A stretch of DNA of 64,000 nt, from NCBI GenBank assembly GCA_944375715.1, contig CALWAP010000002.1, positions 62,001 to 126,000 of the forward strand, read 5' to 3'. The notes under the pieces were generated by a model. The model was not told where the DNA came from. It saw only the letters and a program-made list of their open reading frames with translations, and made no database searches. A program made the position numbers and the translations under genes. This document shows positions 1 through 8,402 of this stretch, one piece after another. Source of the DNA: an uncultured Clostridia bacterium (lineage in GTDB: Bacteria; Bacillota; Clostridia; Oscillospirales; Butyricicoccaceae). The number at the start of each line of letters is the position of its first letter. Positions within the stretch are counted from its first letter, which is position 1.

Positions 1-918
1 GACATGGACGCCCTGCCCATATCGGAACGCACCTTCCTGCCGTTTATGTCGCTGCACGAAAACAAAATGCACGCCTGCGGGCATGACGGGCATATGGCCA
101 TGCTTTTGGAGCTCGCTGTAAGGGTTGACAGCTTGACAGAACCCCCTCCATGCAACCTGCTGCTGATATTCCAGCCGGCTGAGGAAACGTCTGGAGGTGC
201 AGAAGACATCTGCCTCTCAGGGATACTTGAAAAATACAATGTCAGCCATATATTCGGCTTCCACCTGTGGCCCGGGCTGCCTGAAGGTGAAGTCTATACA
301 AAAAGCGGGCCCATGCTGGCCAGAAGTTCCGAGCTGGATGTGGACATATACGGCAAAAGCTCCCATATAGCAAGGCCGTCTGAGGGTTTAGACGCCCTTT
401 ACGCCCAGACTCTTTTCATCAAATCGGCCTATGATATGGAAAAAAGCGAGCTGCCTCCTTCTGAGCTGCGGCTGCTGCGCTTCGGAAAGGCCGAAAGCGG
501 TACCGTAAGGAATGCCATAAGCGCCAAAAGCAGTCTTCTGGGCAGCATGAGGGCCTTTTCCGACGAGACCTTTGACTATATGAAAAAACGCCTTGCGGAA
601 ATAGCTGCTGACACCCAAAGGCTGACCGGCTGCGACATAAATATCCGCCTGAGCGAGGGGTACCCTCCTGTGATAAACGACAGTAAACTCTATGACGCAG
701 TATGCTCATTTTTGGGACCAAATGCCCCTCACGCCCTTAAAGAGCCTTTTATGATAGCCGAAGATTTTTCCTTTTACGGCAAATATGTGCCTTCCCTGTT
801 TTTCTTTTTGGGTGCCGGTGATCGTCCATCTCTGCACTCCAGAGATTTTAACTTCAATGAGGGAATTCTTCTGAGGGGCGCCGATTTTTATACGCGTCTT
901 TTAGGCTTTGAATTTTAA
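1..918 (+). CDS. M20-family amidohydrolase, 5' end outside the window
   Basis: This is the C-terminal part of an M20D-type metal-dependent amidohydrolase (N-acyl amino acid, hippurate or N-acetyl-diaminopimelate deacetylase group). The frame is open from base 1. The first residues, DMDALPI, match the metal-binding loop that normally sits about 90 residues into the protein, so the true start lies upstream. Visible motifs are HACGHDGH (metal ligands) and FQPAEE (catalytic Glu pair). The lid domain and a late dimetal His (PSLHSRDF) follow. Substrate cannot be assigned from sequence. It is the first of seven M20-family genes in this window. No clear terminator follows before the hydrogenase operon. 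Confidence 0.85.
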   Translation, partial: DMDALPISERTFLPFMSLHENKMHACGHDGHMAMLLELAVRVDSLTEPPPCNLLLIFQPAEETSGGAEDICLSGILEKYNVSHIFGFHLWPGLPEGEVYTKSGPMLARSSELDVDIYGKSSHIARPSEGLDALYAQTLFIKSAYDMEKSELPPSELRLLRFGKAESGTVRNAISAKSSLLGSMRAFSDETFDYMKKRLAEIAADTQRLTGCDINIRLSEGYPPVINDSKLYDAVCSFLGPNAPHALKEPFMIAEDFSFYGKYVPSLFFFLGAGDRPSLHSRDFNFNEGILLRGADFYTRLLGFEF

Positions 919-1105
919 CTTTTTGTATATTTACTGTTTTTTCTACAATTTGTTATTGAATTTGCTGTTTTCAAAAAATAACCGATCGATTTTTATGCAG
1001 TTCCGGCATTTAGCTATTATATATAGAAAAAAAGCAGCGCTTTTTTACCTTTTGACAATTTTTGATATTTTTACCCTTGATAATGAAAAAAGGTTGTTTC
1101 GAGCC

Positions 1106-1180
1106 GCCTATCGGGCTAAAATAGGCATATGTGATCCGCCCGACGGCGGTTTGCGTGGTATGGCGGTATGTGTTTACCGC
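1106..1180 (+). promoter_or_regulatory. Three consecutive hairpins in the leader of the hydrogenase operon
   Basis: Between the M20 gene and the hydrogenase operon lie three adjacent inverted repeats. They are GCCTAT/ATAGGC (1106-1111 and 1121-1126), CCGCC/GGCGG (1136-1140 and 1145-1149) and GCGGTA/TACCGC (1163-1168 and 1175-1180). None is followed by a T-run, and the last ends 12 bases before the ribosome binding site. A TTGACA box at 1052 lies upstream, but the nearest -10-like hexamer (GATAAT, 1079) is 21 bases away, so the promoter is unclear. The arrangement suggests a folded 5' leader. I do not recognise a known riboswitch consensus. Confidence 0.35.
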
Positions 1181-1205
1181 ATGACTGAAAAAACGGAGGA
1201 TGCTT

Positions 1206-3041
1206 ATGAGCAGATTAGAATTTTATTCCACCAGCGGCAGCCAGGCCGTGGTGGAATCCCTTTACCGCGACCTGGAACACCGGATAGTTGCCAGCCCCCC
1301 GGGGCTGTGCCCTGTCGACCTGGCCGCAGCCTTTCTTAAAATGTGCCATGCTCAGACCTGCGGCAAATGTGTTCCCTGCCGCGTCGGCTTAAGGCAACTC
1401 AGCCTTCTTATCGACGATGTTTTGGAAAACAGGGCCACAATGGAAACCCTCTCCATGATCGAGCGCACGGCCCAGGTCATATCCGACAGCGCCGACTGTG
1501 CCATAGGGTATGAGGCAGCCAATATGGTGCTGAAGGGCATCAGGGGATTCCGCGACGACTATGTTTCACATGTCATGACAGGGCGCTGCCTTTGCAATCT
1601 TGACCAGCCGGTACCATGTGTGGCTCAGTGTCCTGCCGGTGTCGACATTCCCGGCTACATAGCGTTGGTAGAGGCAGGCAGATATGCCGACGCTGTCAGG
1701 CTTATAAGGAAAGACAATCCCTTCCCCGGGTCCTGCGGCCTTGTATGCGAACATCCCTGCGAATCCCGCTGCCGCAGGAACATGCTGGAAGGCGCCGTAA
1801 ATATCAGAGGCCTCAAAAGATATGCCGTTGACCATGCCGGCACAGTTCCCCCTCCTGCCTGTGCCGAAAGCACGGGCAAAAAAGTCGCTATAATAGGCGG
1901 CGGACCCAGCGGGCTTTCAGCGGCGTATTACCTGTCGCTGATGGGGCACAAAGCCACCGTATTTGAAACGAGAAAGCGTCTTGGCGGTATGCTGGCCTAT
2001 GGCATACCCAGCTACCGACTGCCGGCCGAAGAGCTGCAAAAGGACATCGACGCGATTTTGGCCACCGGGGTGGAAGTCCGCCACGGTATTGTCGTGGGCA
2101 AGGATATCACCCTTGCCCAGCTGGAAAAGGAATATGATGCTATATATATTGCCATCGGCGCTCATACTGACAAGAAAGTAGGCATGGAAGGCGAAAACCT
2201 CAGAGGCGTAGTGTCGGCTGTTGAGATGCTGAGGGCCATAGGCGACGGCGTGCTTCCCGATTTTACAGGCAAAAAAGTTGTCGTCATAGGCGGAGGCAAT
2301 GTAGCCATGGACTGCTGCCGTTCGGCCGTGCGCCTTGGCGCCAAAACGGTCAGCGTCGTGTACAGGCGCAGACAGCAGGACATGACAGCCCTGCCTGACG
2401 AAGTAGAGGGCGCATTGGCCGAAGGCGTCGAACTCATGCCCATGATGGCCCCTCTGAGGATCGAAGGCGACGAAAATGAAAATGCCGCGGCACTGTGGGT
2501 CCAGCCTCAGAGAGTCGGAGCCATAGATTCAGCTGGCAGGCCTACCCCCGAAAAGGCAAATGAGCCTGAAGTCCGTATAGAAGCCGACATTATAATCGTC
2601 GCCATTGGCCAGAGCATTGAGCTTAAAGCTTTTGAGGAGGAGGGCGTTCCTATCCACAGGGGTACAATCGCGGCGCTTCCCAGCGGTGACGTTGAAAACA
2701 ACTCCGGAATATTTGCAGGCGGCGACTGTGTTACCGGCCCCGCCACCGTCATAAAGGCCATCGCCGCCGGCAAGGTCGCTGCGGCCAACATCGATGAATA
2801 TCTCGGCTTTGATCATACCATTGAAGTAGACATAGACATACCCGCACCTTATCTTGATAAGCGCCCCAGCTGCGGACGTTCAGAACTGCCAATGAAAAAA
2901 GCCTATGAGCGCAAGGAGTGCTTCGGATGCATCGAATGCGGCTTCAGCGACGAAGTAGCCAATCAGGAGGCCAAGCGGTGCCTCAGGTGCGATCACTTTG
3001 GTTACGGCGTATTCAAAGGAGGGAGGAAAAACCAATGGTAA
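1206..3041 (+). CDS. NuoF C-terminal domain / GltD-like FAD-NAD(P) oxidoreductase fusion, hydrogenase partner
   Basis: This 611-residue flavoprotein probably passes electrons between NAD(P)H and the [FeFe]-hydrogenase encoded downstream. Residues about 1-110 resemble the 4Fe-4S C-terminal domain of NuoF (CGKCVPCRVG near residue 51). A GltD-type iron-sulfur segment follows (PCVAQCPAGVDIPGYI, near 137). Next come two dinucleotide-binding folds, GGGPSGLSAAYYL near 230 for FAD and GGGNVAMDCC near 361 for NAD(P). A Cys-rich tail (CFGCIECG, then CLRC) ends the protein. The FMN-binding part of NuoF is absent. I chose ATG 1206 because GGAGGA lies 5 bases upstream; the ATG at 1200 falls inside that site. 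The stop overlaps the hydA start by 7 bases, so the two are translationally coupled. Confidence 0.85.
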   Translation: MSRLEFYSTSGSQAVVESLYRDLEHRIVASPPGLCPVDLAAAFLKMCHAQTCGKCVPCRVGLRQLSLLIDDVLENRATMETLSMIERTAQVISDSADCAIGYEAANMVLKGIRGFRDDYVSHVMTGRCLCNLDQPVPCVAQCPAGVDIPGYIALVEAGRYADAVRLIRKDNPFPGSCGLVCEHPCESRCRRNMLEGAVNIRGLKRYAVDHAGTVPPPACAESTGKKVAIIGGGPSGLSAAYYLSLMGHKATVFETRKRLGGMLAYGIPSYRLPAEELQKDIDAILATGVEVRHGIVVGKDITLAQLEKEYDAIYIAIGAHTDKKVGMEGENLRGVVSAVEMLRAIGDGVLPDFTGKKVVVIGGGNVAMDCCRSAVRLGAKTVSVVYRRRQQDMTALPDEVEGALAEGVELMPMMAPLRIEGDENENAAALWVQPQRVGAIDSAGRPTPEKANEPEVRIEADIIIVAIGQSIELKAFEEEGVPIHRGTIAALPSGDVENNSGIFAGGDCVTGPATVIKAIAAGKVAAANIDEYLGFDHTIEVDIDIPAPYLDKRPSCGRSELPMKKAYERKECFGCIECGFSDEVANQEAKRCLRCDHFGYGVFKGGRKNQW

Positions 3042-4789
3042 GAAATGTGAACCTTACAATAGACGGCCTTTCTGTCACTGTGCCTGAGGGCACAAGTATA
3101 CTTACAGCCGCCAGAGGGGTCGGCATTAACATACCCAGCCTTTGCTATCTCAAGGATATAAACGAAATCGCAGCCTGCAGGGTTTGCGTCGTGGAAATAG
3201 AAGGCATACAAAAGCTTGTGGCTTCCTGCAACAATAAAGTATGGGATGGAATGGTGGTACATACCAATTCACCCAGAGTAAGAGAAGCCAGAAGGATAAA
3301 TGTCGAGCTTCTGCTGACACAGCATAACTGTGACTGCCCCTATTGTGTCCGAAGTGGAAACTGCGAGCTTCAGAAGCTGGCAAATGATCTGGGATTAAGC
3401 CATCTTAATTATCACAAGGACATAATACCCTCTACATGGGATAACAGCTTTCCCCTTATAAGGGATGCCAGCAAGTGCATCAAGTGCATGAGATGCGTAC
3501 AGGTCTGCGACAAGGTGCAGGGCCTCAATATCTGGGATGTATCCAATACCGGCTCGCGGACAACTGTCGACGTTTCTCTTGGACGTAAGATAAGCGAAGC
3601 CGACTGTGCCCTTTGCGGCCAATGTGTCACCCATTGTCCCGTCGGCGCATTGCAGGCCAGGGATGACACCCGCAGGGCATTTGACATGCTTAACGACAAA
3701 GACCTTATAACGGTAATCCAAATAGCTCCTGCCGTTCGTGCGGCGTGGGGTGAAAGCCTGGGCCTTTCCAGAGAAAAGGCCACGGTAAATCGTCTTGTTG
3801 CCGCCATGCGCCGTATGGGCTTCAATTATGTATTTGATACCAATTTTTCGGCCGACCTTACGATAATGGAAGAAGGCAGCGAGTTCCTGCAGCGCCTTTC
3901 CAACAGGGAAAGTTACAGCTGGCCCATGTTCACCTCCTGCTGCCCTGGCTGGATGAGGTTCATAAAGAGCCAATATCCCGAAATGGTCAAAAACCTTTCG
4001 ACAGCCAAGAGCCCCCAGCAGATGTTCGGCGCCGTGGCAAAAAGCTATTTTGCCGAAACCATCGGCGTAGATCCCCACAAGATACGCTGTATATCGGTCA
4101 TGCCCTGTATCGCAAAAAAGCAGGAGGCCGATATACCCGTTATGAATGACGCCTGCGGCGATCCCGACGTTGACCTGGTTCTTACCACAAGAGAGATCGT
4201 CCGCATGATAAAAGCCGAGCATATTGACGTAAACTCACTTGAAGAAGAGGAGTTTGACTCTCCTCTTGGTGTCAGCAGCGGCGCAGGAGCCATTTTCGGC
4301 GCCACAGGCGGCGTTATGGAGGCGGCTTTACGTTCCGCCTATTATCTTGTAACGGGCAAAAACCCCTCCACCGACGCCTTCAAGGGCGTAAGGGGTCAGG
4401 AGGGCTGGAAAGAGGCCGAATTCGACATCGCTGGCAACACCATAAAGGTAGCTGTCGCCAGCGGCCTGGGCAATACCAGAAAGCTGATGGAGGCCATAAA
4501 GTCGGGCAAGGTTCAGTATGATTTTGTCGAAGTCATGGCCTGCCCAGGTGGATGCACAGGCGGCGGCGGACAGCCCATACACGAGGCCCAGGAGCTGGCT
4601 GCCAAGCGCGGCGATGTCCTTTACGGCCTTGATAAGGTAAACAACCTCCGCTTCTCCCACGAGAACCCCTCGGTTGTAAGGCTTTACAGTGAGTATCTGG
4701 TAAAGCCTCTGTCCCACAGGGCGCACGAGCTGCTGCATACCGACCATGAGGCATGGGAAATGCCCCTGTCGCCCCACCTTAAAAAATAA
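3035..4789 (+). CDS. hydA: [FeFe]-hydrogenase catalytic subunit, monomeric multi-cluster type
   Basis: This cytoplasmic enzyme of 584 residues reversibly reduces protons to H2. The N-terminal [2Fe-2S] domain has Cys residues around 36-66. The His-ligated NuoG-like cluster is QHNCDCPYC...C, and two 4Fe-4S ferredoxin motifs follow (CIKCMRCVQVC, CALCGQCVTHC). All three H-cluster loops are intact: TSCCPGW near 299, MPCIAKKQE near 355 and MACPGGCTGGGGQP near 500. The reading frame is open further upstream, but ATG 3035 follows AAAGGAGGGAGG. The GltD-like partner resembles the glutamate-synthase-linked group A2 of the published hydrogenase classification; that subgroup call is from memory. No maturases (HydEFG) are in the window. 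A strong terminator follows. Confidence 0.95.
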   Translation: MVRNVNLTIDGLSVTVPEGTSILTAARGVGINIPSLCYLKDINEIAACRVCVVEIEGIQKLVASCNNKVWDGMVVHTNSPRVREARRINVELLLTQHNCDCPYCVRSGNCELQKLANDLGLSHLNYHKDIIPSTWDNSFPLIRDASKCIKCMRCVQVCDKVQGLNIWDVSNTGSRTTVDVSLGRKISEADCALCGQCVTHCPVGALQARDDTRRAFDMLNDKDLITVIQIAPAVRAAWGESLGLSREKATVNRLVAAMRRMGFNYVFDTNFSADLTIMEEGSEFLQRLSNRESYSWPMFTSCCPGWMRFIKSQYPEMVKNLSTAKSPQQMFGAVAKSYFAETIGVDPHKIRCISVMPCIAKKQEADIPVMNDACGDPDVDLVLTTREIVRMIKAEHIDVNSLEEEEFDSPLGVSSGAGAIFGATGGVMEAALRSAYYLVTGKNPSTDAFKGVRGQEGWKEAEFDIAGNTIKVAVASGLGNTRKLMEAIKSGKVQYDFVEVMACPGGCTGGGGQPIHEAQELAAKRGDVLYGLDKVNNLRFSHENPSVVRLYSEYLVKPLSHRAHELLHTDHEAWEMPLSPHLKK

Positions 4790-4796
4790 AATGGCC

Positions 4797-4827
4797 AAAA
4801 GCCGCCCCTATTAAGGGCGGCTTTTTT
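4797..4827 (+). terminator. Intrinsic terminator of the hydrogenase operon
   Basis: GCCGCCC and GGGCGGC form a 7-bp stem with a 7-base loop, followed by six T residues. Confidence 0.9.
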
Positions 4828-4870
4828 AAACGCAACCTGCGGCTGCCCCCAAAACAACCCAAAGTTGGTT

Positions 4871-4897
4871 TTGGCAACCGAGGGTTTCTGATATAAT
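4871..4897 (+). promoter_or_regulatory. Probable promoter of the XRE regulator, extended -10
   Basis: TATAAT at 4892-4897 is preceded by TGA, giving an extended -10. A weak TTGGCA lies at 4871 with a 15-base spacer. The -35 region contains the inverted repeat GTTG/CAAC, a possible autoregulatory site. Confidence 0.6.
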
Positions 4898-4921
4898 AAC
4901 TCCCAAAAAGGAGGCATTCTT

Positions 4922-5812
4922 ATGAGCATGGGACAGAAAATACAAAACCTCAGGCAGTCAAAGGGCCTTTCCCAGGAACAGCTGGCCGAAAAGCTGGATG
5001 TTTCCCGCCAGAGCGTTTCCAAATGGGAAAGCGGCGCGGCCAGGCCCGAAACAGAAAAGCTGATAGCCCTGGCCGACCTTTTCGGCGTCACCACCGACTA
5101 CCTCCTAAAGGACGGCGAGACGCCATCCCCGCCGACGGCAAAAAACAAAGCCTTCCCTGCGCTGACGGTTTTTCTTGCGCTGGCTACTTTGGTACTTTTG
5201 GTTTTTTCGATTTATCTTTACCGGGAATCACTTACCACTAAGGATGCGTCAGAAGAAGCCGGGGAGCAGTTATCCTTTGAAGAGCTGGAAAAATATTATT
5301 ACTCCTTTGCGCGGCAGCACCGCCTTGACTATGTGCCTTTTTTTGAAAAGGGGAGCGCCCCCTTGGAAAGCTCCGAATACCTGTTTTTCGCATTTGCCGT
5401 CAACCTTGATAATTGGGGGGAGCAGAAGGGCGTCATGTCAAAAGAATATGTGGAAGACACCGTGCGGCGATATTTCGGGATAAGCGGCATCTCCCACACC
5501 GCCCTTGCCAAGGCCTGGGATTTTGACGGCGAAAATTATACCGCCATCCCCCAAGGCATGCTGCCAAAGCCCGTATGCCTGCTGAGGTCATACTCGGTTT
5601 ACGAAGAAAACGGGAATATCAATTACGAAATCACATTGGATTTCTGCCAGGCCCCCGACAACTCCCAGGAAGGGTATGACACCCTTGATACGCTGCTGGA
5701 AAACTGCGGCCGCCCGGAGCTTGAAGTGATATCGACCGAACGTTTTTCATATACTGAATCATCTCTTTCATCATCCCCTGTGTTCCTTTCCCACACGGCG
5801 GTTCCCGATTAA
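4922..5812 (+). CDS. Membrane-anchored XRE-family transcriptional regulator
   Basis: This 296-residue protein has an N-terminal Cro/C1-type helix-turn-helix (residues 1-65, with [11 protein letters not shown] at the recognition helix). A short linker leads to one transmembrane segment (about 78-100, [17 protein letters not shown]). About 190 residues of unrecognised domain follow and should lie outside the membrane. The topology suggests a one-component membrane sensor that binds DNA on the cytoplasmic side. No target is evident beyond its own promoter. AAAGGAGG lies 7 bases before ATG 4922. It is transcribed alone, with a terminator on each side. I do not recognise the C-terminal domain. Confidence 0.8.
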   Translation: MSMGQKIQNLRQSKGLSQEQLAEKLDVSRQSVSKWESGAARPETEKLIALADLFGVTTDYLLKDGETPSPPTAKNKAFPALTVFLALATLVLLVFSIYLYRESLTTKDASEEAGEQLSFEELEKYYYSFARQHRLDYVPFFEKGSAPLESSEYLFFAFAVNLDNWGEQKGVMSKEYVEDTVRRYFGISGISHTALAKAWDFDGENYTAIPQGMLPKPVCLLRSYSVYEENGNINYEITLDFCQAPDNSQEGYDTLDTLLENCGRPELEVISTERFSYTESSLSSSPVFLSHTAVPD

Positions 5813-5842
5813 AAAAAGAGCGTCCATATGGACGCTCTTTTT
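5812..5842. terminator. Bidirectional terminator between convergent genes
   Basis: A perfect 20-base palindrome (GAGCGTCCAT and its complement, 5818-5837) is flanked by an A-run and a T-run. It can serve both the XRE gene and the convergent aminotransferase gene. Confidence 0.9.
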
Positions 5843-5851
5843 AATAAAAGC

Positions 5852-6994
5852 CTATTTCTCAAGGGATTTTACAAACCGCTCCAGGCGGTCCATGCCCTCT
5901 TTCAGCATTTCGTCGGAATAACTGTAAGATATCCTGAAAAAATCATCGGCGCCGAAGCTCTCACCCGGCGTAACAGCCAGCTTTGCCTCGTGCAGAAGCC
6001 TTGTGCAGAAAGCCATCGATCCCATGCCGAAGCGGGCAATGCTGGGGAAAACATAAAATGCGCCTTCCGGCCTGTTAACCGAAAGCCCCATGGCTTCAAG
6101 CCTCTGCAAAACATAATCCCTGCGCTTTCTGTATACCTCTATCATCGGCGAAGGGTCATAGTCAAGGGCCTTTATGCAAGCGTTCTGAATAAAGGAGGAG
6201 GCCGAAACGACGGCATACTGATGAATGGGTTCAAACGCTTTTTTGACCTCCCTCGAGGCCATAAGATATCCGGCGCGCCAGCCTGTCATGGCATAGGGCT
6301 TGGCAAAGCTCTGGATTACAATAAGGCGGTCGCGGAACTCGCGGAAGGAGGCGAAGCTGCGGTAATTTTCGGTATATACAAGGCGGCTGTAAACATCGTC
6401 GCATATAATAAACATTTTCCTTTCGGCAAGCACCCTTCTCATCATTTCAAGGGTCTCAGGCGTATATATACATCCCGTAGGGTTGTTGGGCGAGGTCAGT
6501 ATAATAGCCTTGGTTTTGTCCGAAAGGGCGGATTTAAGCCTTTCCTCGGTTATCTGAAAACCGGTATCAGAAGTCTCCAAAGGGACGCATACGCCGCGGC
6601 AAAGCTTTATAAGCTGCTCGTAAAGCACATATCCCGGCATAGGGACGATGACCTCATCACCTGGGTTTATTATGCCGAAAAGGGCAGTGAACAGGGCTTC
6701 GGTGGCGCCGACGGTGAAGATTATCTCATCGGGGGCGTAATCATAGCCGTTCTGTCTTTTTTCAAACTCGGATATGGCCGAAAGCAGCTGCGGCTGGCCG
6801 TTGTTCGGGGGATAGTGGGTGATGTTGGCGTCAAGGTCGGCCTTGGCCTGCTCCTTGATAATATCGGGCGTGTTGAAATCGGGTTCGCCCAGGGTCAGGA
6901 ACATGCAGCCCTCGACGGTGCCGGCCAGGCGGGTGAACTCCCTTATGCCGCTCCTTTTGATTTGGCTCAAAGCAGAGTTTAAATATTCGGTCAT
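5852..6994 (-). CDS. PatA-like class I PLP-dependent aminotransferase
   Basis: This 380-residue fold-type I aminotransferase carries the PLP lysine in SFAKPYAMTGWRAG (near residue 228). It also has the NNPTG phosphate/aspartate-binding segment (SPNNPTG) and the substrate-Arg region near FRISYSYS. The N-terminal SGIREFTRLAG and the late GAFYVFPSI stretch closely resemble B. subtilis PatA, an N-acetyl-LL-diaminopimelate aminotransferase, as I remember it. Divergence from lysA-asd supports a role in lysine/diaminopimelate synthesis, but an aromatic or aspartate aminotransferase remains possible. The start is ATG 6994 with GGAGAAGGG upstream; the frame extends further 5' without a site. Confidence 0.8.
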   Translation of the reverse strand: MTEYLNSALSQIKRSGIREFTRLAGTVEGCMFLTLGEPDFNTPDIIKEQAKADLDANITHYPPNNGQPQLLSAISEFEKRQNGYDYAPDEIIFTVGATEALFTALFGIINPGDEVIVPMPGYVLYEQLIKLCRGVCVPLETSDTGFQITEERLKSALSDKTKAIILTSPNNPTGCIYTPETLEMMRRVLAERKMFIICDDVYSRLVYTENYRSFASFREFRDRLIVIQSFAKPYAMTGWRAGYLMASREVKKAFEPIHQYAVVSASSFIQNACIKALDYDPSPMIEVYRKRRDYVLQRLEAMGLSVNRPEGAFYVFPSIARFGMGSMAFCTRLLHEAKLAVTPGESFGADDFFRISYSYSDEMLKEGMDRLERFVKSLEK

Positions 6995-7024
6995 TGCCCT
7001 TCTCCTTTCTTTTCTGACCTTTTG

Positions 7025-7053
7025 ATTATACATTAAAAACCGGGCCTCGTAAA
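7025..7053 (-). promoter_or_regulatory. Promoter of the aminotransferase gene
   Basis: On the minus strand TTTACG (7053-7048), a 17-base spacer and TATAAT (7030-7025) are well placed. The -35 mirrors that of the divergent lysA promoter. Confidence 0.6.
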
Positions 7054-7060
7054 TACGCAC

Positions 7061-7090
7061 TTTACGCAGAAGCTTTGTGCATGATATAAT
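7061..7090 (+). promoter_or_regulatory. Promoter of lysA-asd, extended -10
   Basis: TTTACG (7061-7066), an 18-base spacer and TATAAT (7085-7090) with an upstream TGA form an extended -10 promoter. The two divergent -35 boxes make an inverted repeat, CGTAAA/TTTACG. Confidence 0.65.
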
Positions 7091-7123
7091 ATTTTTTAAT
7101 CAAGTACGCAAGGAGAATGTAAG

Positions 7124-8386
7124 ATGAAGCAGCTGCCTTTTGACAGGGAAAAACTCGAGCAGATAGCCGCCGTCTATCCCACACCCTTCCATATATACGA
7201 TGAGGAAGGAATAAAAAAATGCGTGAAAGAGCTTTATGGGGCATTTTCATGGAACAAGGGCTTCCGAGAGTATTTCGCCGTAAAGGCCCTGCCCAACCCG
7301 TTCATACTCTCTCTTTTGTCCTCCTTGGGCTGCGGGTGCGACTGCGCCTCCCTGCCTGAACTTATGCTGAGCGACGCTTCGGGCGTAAACGGTGAGCGAA
7401 TTATGTTCAGCTCCAACGACACCCCTTTGAACGAATATGAGTGTGCAAACGCCCTGGGGGCCGTCATAAACCTGGATGACATATCCCACATAGAAATGCT
7501 TGACCGCCTGGAGCATTTCCCAAAAACGGTCTGCTGCCGCTATAACCCCGGCAATGCCTTTTCGATGACCAACGACATCATGGGCCATCTGGCCGACTCC
7601 AAGTTCGGAATGACCAAGCCCCAGCTTTTTGACGCCATGGCCATTTTGAAAACCAGAGGGGTAAAGCGGTTCGGCATACATTCCATGCTTGTAAGCTGCG
7701 CTATGGAAAGCGAATATTACCCCCGCCTTGCCAAGAGCCTTTTCGAGCTGGCTTTGGAGGTAAAGGCCAAAACCGGCGTCACGGTAAGCTTCCTCAACCT
7801 TTCGGGAGGATTGGGCATACCCTATTATCCCGACCAGGAGCCGATAAACATAAAGGCCATCGGAAATGCCGTAAAGGAAGAATATGAAAAAACCCTTGTC
7901 CCCGCCGGCATGGAGGTCGATATCTATACCGAGCTGGGCAGGTATATAACCGGTCCCTACGGATACCTTGTGTCAAGGGTCATCCATAAAAAACAGATCT
8001 ACAAAAACTATATCGGCCTTGACGCCTGCGCGTCCGACCTTATGAGGCCCGCCATGTACGGCTCTTACCACCACATAACCGTCATGGGCAAGGAAAACAT
8101 GCCCTGCGACCGCCTTTACGATGTGACGGGCTCGCTGTGCGAAAACAACGACAAGTTTGCCATAGACCGGCTGCTGCCCGAAGTGCAGACGGGCGATCTT
8201 GTGGTCATTCACGACACGGGGGCTCACGGCCACTCCATGGGCTATAACTACAACGGCAAACTGCGTTCGGCCGAGCTGATGTACCACAAAGACGGAACGG
8301 TCACGATGATAAGAAGGGCCGAAAAACCCTCTGACTATTTTGCAACGCTGGATTTTTCACCATATGCCGATAAACTTCTTAAATAA
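7124..8386 (+). CDS. lysA: Diaminopimelate decarboxylase
   Basis: This PLP enzyme of fold type III decarboxylates meso-diaminopimelate to L-lysine, the last step of the pathway. It is 420 residues, the usual family length. The PLP lysine lies in YFAVKALPNP (near 50). A Gly-rich phosphate loop (NLSGGLGIPY) and the conserved Cys of GSLCENNDKF (near 343), contributed across the dimer, are present. AAGGAG precedes ATG 7124. It is followed 16 bases later by asd, a natural pairing because asd supplies the aspartate semialdehyde that enters the same pathway. Confidence 0.93.
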   Translation: MKQLPFDREKLEQIAAVYPTPFHIYDEEGIKKCVKELYGAFSWNKGFREYFAVKALPNPFILSLLSSLGCGCDCASLPELMLSDASGVNGERIMFSSNDTPLNEYECANALGAVINLDDISHIEMLDRLEHFPKTVCCRYNPGNAFSMTNDIMGHLADSKFGMTKPQLFDAMAILKTRGVKRFGIHSMLVSCAMESEYYPRLAKSLFELALEVKAKTGVTVSFLNLSGGLGIPYYPDQEPINIKAIGNAVKEEYEKTLVPAGMEVDIYTELGRYITGPYGYLVSRVIHKKQIYKNYIGLDACASDLMRPAMYGSYHHITVMGKENMPCDRLYDVTGSLCENNDKFAIDRLLPEVQTGDLVVIHDTGAHGHSMGYNYNGKLRSAELMYHKDGTVTMIRRAEKPSDYFATLDFSPYADKLLK

Positions 8387-8402
8387 GAAAGGAATGATTT
8401 AA

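Noticed and set aside
908-1339. 143-codon frame between the M20 gene and the hydrogenase operon
   Set aside because: It overlaps both neighbours in another frame, lacks a ribosome binding site and resembles translated leader RNA.
5828-6982. 384-codon plus-strand frame opposite the PatA-like gene
   Set aside because: It begins inside a terminator and is antisense to a conserved aminotransferase.
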